Of a stretch of DNA of 56,969 nucleotides, positions 51,933 to 56,969 are shown in pieces. The notes beneath the pieces are model-generated. The model saw nothing but the letters and a program-made list of their open reading frames with translations. It had not been told where the DNA came from and made no database searches. Each line of letters begins with the position of its first letter. Positions within the stretch are counted from its first letter, which is position 1. Made by a program: the position numbers and the translations under genes. Origin of the DNA: Prevotella sp. P5-50 (lineage in GTDB: Bacteria > Bacteroidota > Bacteroidia > Bacteroidales > Bacteroidaceae); assembly GCF_002251295.1 (NCBI RefSeq), contig NZ_NPJA01000055.1:1-56969 (forward strand), given 5' to 3'.

Positions 51933-53540
51933 ATGAAGAAACTATTATTAGGTGACGAAGCCATTGCGCAAGGAGCTCTCGATGCTGGATTGAGCGGCGT
52001 CTATGCCTATCCTGGAACTCCGTCAACGGAAATTACCGAGTATATCCAAGGCTCTGCACTCGCACGCGAATGGGGAGTGCACAGTCGTTGGTCAACCAAC
52101 GAGAAAACTGCAATGGAGGCAGCATTGGGAATGTCCTTCATGGGTAAAAGAGCCATGGTCTGCATGAAACATGTAGGTCTGAATGTATGCGCCGACCCGT
52201 TTGTCAACTCGGCAATGACGGGAACAAACGGTGGACTCATCGTTCTAGTGGCTGACGACCCATCAATGCACTCTTCACAGAATGAACAAGATAGCAGATT
52301 CTATGGTAAGTTTGCCATGATTCCCACACTTGAACCCGCAAGCCAACAAGAGGCTTACGATATGATGGAAGAAGCTTTCCAACTCTCTGAAGAACAACAT
52401 CTGCCAGTACTCGTGCGTGTTACAACTCGCATGGCTCACTCTCGTGCCGTGGTGAAAGTGAAAGAGACACCAAGACAACAAAACGAGCTCAACTACAATG
52501 CTCAGGCTTCTAACTGGGTATTGCTGCCAGCTTTTGCTAGAAAACGTAATGCTATCGTTACTGCGCAACAAGCAGAACTCGAAACTATTGCAGAAAAGAG
52601 TTCACACAATAAATATGAGGATGCTGCTGATCATTCCATGGGTATTATCGCTACGGGAATTGCCTATAACTACCTGATGGAATGTTTCCCTAACGGTTGT
52701 CCGTTCCCCGTACTCAAAATCAGTCATTACCCGTTACCAAAAGCGTTAGTAAGACGAATGACAGAGGCATGTGAGAGTGTGCTGATTGCAGAAGAAGGAC
52801 AACCATTCGTAGAAGAAATGGTGCGTGGCGTAATGCCTGGAAATACTGTCATCAAAGGAAGACTCACAGGAGAACTTCCACGTACAGGAGAACTTAATCC
52901 AGACCTCATCAAAAAGGCTTTGAGTATAGAAAGCGACGAGAGGTATGCTACGTGTGAGGATGTCGTGCCACGCCCACCTGCACTCTGTCAAGGTTGTGGA
53001 CACCGCGATGTATATGCTGCTCTCAACCAAGTATTGCTTGACTATCCCAACGCACGCGTATTTGGCGATATTGGTTGCTACACTCTCGGTTTCCTTCCAC
53101 CATACAAAGCTATTCACTCTTGTGTAGATATGGGAGCGTCTATTACAATGGCTAAAGGAGCGTCAGATGCCGGACAATGGCCTGCTGTTGCCATCATCGG
53201 AGATTCTACATTTACTCATTCGGGAATGACAGGACTCTTAGATGCCATCAACGAAAATGCTGACATCACAGTTATCATCAGCGACAACCTCACCACAGCA
53301 ATGACAGGTGGACAAGACTCGGCTGGAACTAATAAGTTTGAAGCCATCTGCCGAGGACTGGGACTAAGCGAGGAGCATCTCAAAGTGGTTGTCCCCCTGC
53401 CTAAAAACATGGCAGAAATCACACAGACCATTCGTGACGAAATCAACTATCATGGTCCTAGTGTGATCATTCCAAGACGTGAGTGCATGCAGACGTTGCA
53501 AAGACATCTGAAGCAGAAAAAGAATGCCGAGCGAAAATAA
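51933..53540 (+). CDS. iorA: Indolepyruvate ferredoxin oxidoreductase alpha-type subunit, without ferredoxin domain
   Basis: A 535-residue TPP enzyme. With IorB it decarboxylates aryl pyruvates to aryl-acetyl-CoA, or runs in reverse to make aryl pyruvates from arylacetyl-CoA and reduced ferredoxin. Motifs: GVYAYPGTPSTEITEYI (pyrimidine-binding), the CxxC region LCQGCGHRD (Cys352, Cys355), GDIGCYTLG (378-386), and the TPP segment GDSTFTHSGM...DNLTTAMTGGQ. Usual IorA proteins carry a C-terminal two-[4Fe-4S] ferredoxin domain; here the protein ends at KKNAERK right after the TPP domain. It is followed by iorB (33 bp) and an aminotransferase. Confidence 0.9.
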   Translation: MKKLLLGDEAIAQGALDAGLSGVYAYPGTPSTEITEYIQGSALAREWGVHSRWSTNEKTAMEAALGMSFMGKRAMVCMKHVGLNVCADPFVNSAMTGTNGGLIVLVADDPSMHSSQNEQDSRFYGKFAMIPTLEPASQQEAYDMMEEAFQLSEEQHLPVLVRVTTRMAHSRAVVKVKETPRQQNELNYNAQASNWVLLPAFARKRNAIVTAQQAELETIAEKSSHNKYEDAADHSMGIIATGIAYNYLMECFPNGCPFPVLKISHYPLPKALVRRMTEACESVLIAEEGQPFVEEMVRGVMPGNTVIKGRLTGELPRTGELNPDLIKKALSIESDERYATCEDVVPRPPALCQGCGHRDVYAALNQVLLDYPNARVFGDIGCYTLGFLPPYKAIHSCVDMGASITMAKGASDAGQWPAVAIIGDSTFTHSGMTGLLDAINENADITVIISDNLTTAMTGGQDSAGTNKFEAICRGLGLSEEHLKVVVPLPKNMAEITQTIRDEINYHGPSVIIPRRECMQTLQRHLKQKKNAERK

Positions 53541-53573
53541 CATATTCCGTATAATACTAAAACCAAGAACAAG

Positions 53574-54146
53574 ATGAAAACAGATATCATACTATGCGGT
53601 GTCGGCGGACAAGGAATTCTCTCTATTGCCACGATTATCGGTGAAGCCGCAATGAACGAAAACCTTTATATCAAACAGGCTGAAGTACACGGAATGTCAC
53701 AACGTGGAGGTGATGTGCAGTCCAATCTGCGTATCTCTGATAAACCTATCGCCAGCGACCTTATTGCAAAAGGTAAGGCTGATGTTATCATCTCCATGGA
53801 ACCTATGGAGGCTCTACGCTATTTGCCGTTCCTCAACGAAGAGGGATGGATTATCACTTCTGCATCTCCCTTTGTCAATATACCAAACTATCCAGAAATG
53901 GCAGTTATTGAGCATGACCTCAAAAAATTACCACACGTTATCATGCTCGATATCGAACAACTGGCCAAGGACAATGGTGTGCCTCGTTCTGCCAACGTAA
54001 TTCTTCTGGGAGCTGCACAAAAGGCTTTGAATATTGAATATGATAAGTTGGAAGCTGCCATACAACGGGTATTCGCCAGAAAAGGAAAAACTATCGTCGA
54101 GGCGAATATCAAGGCATTGGCCATTGGAAAGGAACACCAATTATGA
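53574..54146 (+). CDS. iorB: Indolepyruvate ferredoxin oxidoreductase beta subunit
   Basis: A 190-residue gamma-type domain protein, the partner of IorA. The N-terminal CGVGGQGILSIATIIGEAA motif and VKQAEVHGMSQRGGDV-like block (here KQAEVHGMSQRGGDVQSNLRI) are diagnostic. It contributes to CoA binding in the 2-oxoacid oxidoreductase family. The stop overlaps the aminotransferase start by 4 bp. Confidence 0.92.
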   Translation: MKTDIILCGVGGQGILSIATIIGEAAMNENLYIKQAEVHGMSQRGGDVQSNLRISDKPIASDLIAKGKADVIISMEPMEALRYLPFLNEEGWIITSASPFVNIPNYPEMAVIEHDLKKLPHVIMLDIEQLAKDNGVPRSANVILLGAAQKALNIEYDKLEAAIQRVFARKGKTIVEANIKALAIGKEHQL

Positions 54147-55453
54147 AACAGACACCTATAGATCCAAAACTCATTGACTCACTGGTAGGCGAACTGGGCA
54201 TTAACGACTTTGCTAAAGCAACTATACGAGAAGTTAAACTCGTGGCTGCACGGGCAGAGAAACAGTCTGGAGTGGAGTTTATCAAAATGGAAATGGGTAT
54301 TCCAGGACTTCCTGCAGCAAAGGTAGGGGTGGAAGCTCAGATGAAAGCGTTGGGCAACGGAATAGCTAATCTGTATCCTGATATTCAGGGACTGCCCGAA
54401 CTGAAAAATGAAGCGTCACGCTTCGTCAAAGCATTCATCGGCATTGATATCGCACCTGAAGGATGTGTGCCCGTTTGTGGTTCCATGCAGGGTACGTTTG
54501 CTTCTTTCTTGACTTGTTCGCAGGCTGACAGCAAAAAAGATACGGTTCTATTCATTGATCCAGGATTCCCTGTACAGAAAATGCAATTGCAGGTTATGGG
54601 GGTAAAATATGAAACATTTGATGTCTATAGTTACCGGGGAGAACGTCTGGGTGAGAAACTTGAATCTTATCTGAAACAAGGTAATATCTGTGCTATTGTC
54701 TATTCAAACCCCAATAATCCGTCGTGGATTTGTCTCAACGAGGAAGAACTCAAGACGATTGGACAACTGGCCACTCAATACGATGCGATTGTGATGGAAG
54801 ACCTTGCATATTTTGCCATGGATTTCCGTCGAGACTTGAGTAAACCGTTCCTGCCTCCGTACCAACCGACGGTAGGTCGCTATACAGACAATTACATCCT
54901 GCTGATTAGCGGATCTAAAGCTTTCAGTTATGCGGGTGAGCGTATTGGTGTGACATGCATCTCGGACAAACTGTTTCATCGCCATTTCGATGAACTTGCA
55001 GCAAGATATGGAGGATTGACCTTCGGACCAGTTTTCTCTACACGCATGCTTTATGCTTTGTCCTCTGGAACTAGTCATTCTGCACAATATGCTATGGCAG
55101 CCATGCTGCGAGCTGCTTCTAATGGGGAATATGATTTCCGAAGCGAAGTAAGTGTCTATGGAAAAAGAGCACATCAACTGAAAGAAATATTCCTTCGACA
55201 TGGATTCCATATTGTCTATGATAAAGACTTGGACGAACCTGTAGCGGATGGATTCTATTTCACCATAGGATACAAAAATATGAGTAGCGGACAATTGGCT
55301 TACGAATTGATGAGTTATGGTGTTTCAGCAATATGCCTCGTAACTACAGGATCTGACCAAGAAGGATTGCGGGTGTGCACTTCTTTCATTGAAGATCACC
55401 AATATGCACAATTGGAAGAAAGAATGAGTATTTGGGAAGAAAACCATCAATAA
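54143..55453 (+). CDS. Class I/II pyridoxal-phosphate aminotransferase
   Basis: A 436-residue aminotransferase with the fold-type I pattern: YPDIQGLPELKNE, the substrate Asn/Pro loop SNPNNPS (188-194), MEDLAYF (Asp220), and the PLP lysine in ISGSKAFSYAGERIG (Lys259). The coupling with iorAB suggests it interconverts aromatic amino acids and aryl pyruvates, so that arylacetates can become Phe, Tyr or Trp, or the reverse. Substrate identity is inferred from the neighbours only. A strong terminator follows at 55480-55533. Confidence 0.88.
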   Translation: MKQTPIDPKLIDSLVGELGINDFAKATIREVKLVAARAEKQSGVEFIKMEMGIPGLPAAKVGVEAQMKALGNGIANLYPDIQGLPELKNEASRFVKAFIGIDIAPEGCVPVCGSMQGTFASFLTCSQADSKKDTVLFIDPGFPVQKMQLQVMGVKYETFDVYSYRGERLGEKLESYLKQGNICAIVYSNPNNPSWICLNEEELKTIGQLATQYDAIVMEDLAYFAMDFRRDLSKPFLPPYQPTVGRYTDNYILLISGSKAFSYAGERIGVTCISDKLFHRHFDELAARYGGLTFGPVFSTRMLYALSSGTSHSAQYAMAAMLRAASNGEYDFRSEVSVYGKRAHQLKEIFLRHGFHIVYDKDLDEPVADGFYFTIGYKNMSSGQLAYELMSYGVSAICLVTTGSDQEGLRVCTSFIEDHQYAQLEERMSIWEENHQ

Positions 55454-55479
55454 ACCAACAAATTGAATCAGCATACAAG

Positions 55480-55533
55480 AAAGAAGTTCCGGTTTAAATG
55501 ATCTTTAGTAAAGCCGGAACTTCTTTTTGTTTA
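55480..55533 (+). terminator. Rho-independent terminator of the dapA-to-aminotransferase run
   Basis: A stem of about 16 bp (AAAGAAGTTCCGG... with CCGGAACTTCTTT, one mismatch) is followed by TTGTTTATTTT. Confidence 0.85.
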
Positions 55534-55693
55534 TTTTATAGTGAACTTTAAAAACTCTTCATAACGAAAGTCTTTCATTAAACACTAAAACTCTGTACTT
55601 TTACTTTTCTGCAACACAAGTACTTATGATAGTTTTTCGTCGTTCTTTTTATAAACAATTACATTTACATAAGAATAGAGTAGGGGGAGTGAA

Positions 55694-56878
55694 TTATCGC
55701 GCCATACGATATATTTCTCGCATTTCATTCTGACCCAAAACCTCCATGGCACCCACGGTAATCTTTCCACCACGAGAGCATTTGTCAACCATCACCTCTA
55801 GCTCTTCCTCGGTAATTTCACGACCGAGAAGTTCGTGAATTGAAGTCGGCATACCAATTTCATGATAAAACTTCTCCACAGCTTCAATACCGGACAGAGC
55901 AGTCTGCCGAGGATTGGCAAAATCGTTTGTGAGTCCCATGACGTTGACAGCAAATTGAACAAAACGATTCAAGTGTCGATCCATGACAAAACGTGCCCAT
56001 GAGGGCCAAAGGGCTGCAAGGCCAGCTCCGTGTGTTACACCAAACAAAGCACTCAGTTCGTGCTCAAGACGGTGGGTTGCGAAATCTTTTTCTGTTCCAC
56101 ACTCAGTCAGGTCATTGTGTGCAAGAGAGCCAGCCCACATAATTTGGGCACGATAACGATAATTCTCAGGATCTTTGAGTACCAATGGCAGCACATCCTT
56201 CACCGTACGCATCAATGATTCTGCAATACCATCAGTCAATGTCATTTCCTCATATTTGGAAAAATAACGTTCCATGGTGTGCATCATAATATCTGTACCG
56301 CCAGCAGCTGTCTGATAAGAAGGTAAGGTGTAAGTCCGCTCTGGGTTCATTACAGCAAATTTACAGCGACATAAATCGCTGTTTATGCCACGTTTCAATA
56401 AACCGTCATCTTTCGTTATCACGCAACTTGAAGACATTTCGCTTCCTGCAGCAGGAATAGTGAGGACAGTGCCAACTGGCAGGCATTGCTGAGGAACAGC
56501 CTTTCCGTCCCAAAAATCCCAAACATCACCGTCATAAAGCACACCATAGGCAATAGCCTTTGAAGAGTCTATAACGCTACCGCCGCCAACGGCAAGAATA
56601 AAATCCACATCATGTTTGCGACACAAATCAATTCCTTCATAAACTTTACTTAGCAGAGGATTTGGTACCACGCCGCCAAGTTCAACAAATGATAAACCAG
56701 CGTCACGCAATTGTGTGCGCACCACATTCAGCAAACCAGATTTTTCTGCAGAACCACCGCCATAATGTAGTAATATCTTATGGCCGCCATAAGCACTTAC
56801 AAGACTACCTATTTGTTTTTCAGCATTACTGCCAAAAACTACACGCGTAGGTGCATAGAAATTAAAATCCTTAATCAT
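55694..56878 (-). CDS. Iron-dependent alcohol dehydrogenase (YqhD/BdhA-like)
   Basis: A 394-residue group III metal-dependent alcohol/aldehyde dehydrogenase. It has the N-terminal Rossmann-like region (ILAVGGGSVIDSSKAIA; 95-110) and the metal ligands Asp196 and His200 in GGTDIMMHTMERYF, His269 in THRLEHELSA and His283 in VTHGAGLAALWP, matching the YqhD arrangement. Such enzymes reduce aldehydes with NADPH during fermentation or detoxification. A -7 box (56954-56961) lies just before the window end. No partner gene is visible. Confidence 0.93.
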   Translation of the reverse strand: MIKDFNFYAPTRVVFGSNAEKQIGSLVSAYGGHKILLHYGGGSAEKSGLLNVVRTQLRDAGLSFVELGGVVPNPLLSKVYEGIDLCRKHDVDFILAVGGGSVIDSSKAIAYGVLYDGDVWDFWDGKAVPQQCLPVGTVLTIPAAGSEMSSSCVITKDDGLLKRGINSDLCRCKFAVMNPERTYTLPSYQTAAGGTDIMMHTMERYFSKYEEMTLTDGIAESLMRTVKDVLPLVLKDPENYRYRAQIMWAGSLAHNDLTECGTEKDFATHRLEHELSALFGVTHGAGLAALWPSWARFVMDRHLNRFVQFAVNVMGLTNDFANPRQTALSGIEAVEKFYHEIGMPTSIHELLGREITEEELEVMVDKCSRGGKITVGAMEVLGQNEMREIYRMAR

Positions 56879-56953
56879 AGTATTTGTTTTTTTATATACC
56901 GTTATTTATCATAACTGCTCTCTCTTTTTAAAAATTCCCATGCCTTTATAATG

Positions 56954-56961
56954 CAAATATA
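56954..56961 (-). promoter_or_regulatory. -7 promoter box of the alcohol dehydrogenase (TATATTTG)
   Basis: Minus-strand TATATTTG fits TAnnTTTG; the leader to the ATG at 56878 is about 70 nt. The -33 region is outside the window. Confidence 0.55.
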
Positions 56962-56969
56962 ATAATAAT

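Overview
This window is a 57-kb piece of a Bacteroidales chromosome, most likely Prevotellaceae (Prevotella or a close relative). Several things point there. Start sites are preceded by the Bacteroidetes -7 promoter box TAnnTTTG rather than by sigma70 boxes and strong Shine-Dalgarno sites. SecA is about 1,130 residues long. The window also holds typical Bacteroidales proteins: a DUF5687 membrane protein, a DUF4105 protein, LptC, a PpiD-like SurA_N protein, a TPR-LytS kinase with a LytTR regulator, and a ferredoxin-less indolepyruvate oxidoreductase. The content is mostly chromosomal housekeeping. I see no rRNA, tRNA, CRISPR array, prophage, plasmid or intact insertion sequence.

Layout. 1-1.7 kb: tail of an unknown Gly-rich protein, a threonine aldolase, and a short repeat element with MITE-like ends. 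1.6-6.7 kb (minus): ftsK, lolA, DUF5687 membrane protein, rlmH. 6.8-11.7 kb (plus): a DEDDy exonuclease, an RlmI-type rRNA methyltransferase, tilS, DUF4250, a small unknown protein, dinB. 11.7-15.0 kb (minus): kdsB, a small orphan ORF, nudC, and a MORN-GH25 lysozyme. 15.1-19.5 kb (plus): a secreted all-MORN protein, a YhcH-family protein, glycogen branching enzyme, and a small membrane protein. 19.8-31.1 kb (minus): gdhA, clpC, a lone ABC ATPase, secA, and a pair made of a DUF4105 membrane protein and a degenerate PafA-like phosphatase. 31.2-36.8 kb (plus): an envelope block (outer-membrane barrel, lptC, CNNM/CorC-like protein, ppiD). 37.0-40.6 kb: asparaginase, a membrane-bound AraC regulator, and an uncharacterised coiled-coil membrane protein. 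40.8-45.2 kb (minus): TPR sensor kinase, LytTR regulator, metallophosphoesterase lipoprotein, outer-membrane protein. 45.3-55.5 kb (plus): dapA, AraC regulator, queA, nadE, dnaB, iorA, iorB, aminotransferase, closed by a strong terminator. 55.7-56.9 kb (minus): an iron-dependent alcohol dehydrogenase.

How the genes relate. Envelope assembly is the main theme: FtsK, LolA, KdsB, LptC, PpiD, SecA, the MORN-lysozyme and several outer-membrane proteins. RNA modification (RlmH, RlmI, TilS, QueA) and amino-acid/keto-acid metabolism (GdhA, DapA, AnsA, IorAB plus aminotransferase) are interleaved with it.

Most unusual points: the catalytically dead-looking PafA homologue, the 283-bp element with 10-bp inverted ends and a possible 5-bp target duplication beside rlmH, three TTTACC direct repeats upstream of the coiled-coil membrane protein, an IorA without its ferredoxin domain in an operon with an aminotransferase, and two MORN proteins flanking kdsB. 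I did not find a clearly new defence or mobile system.
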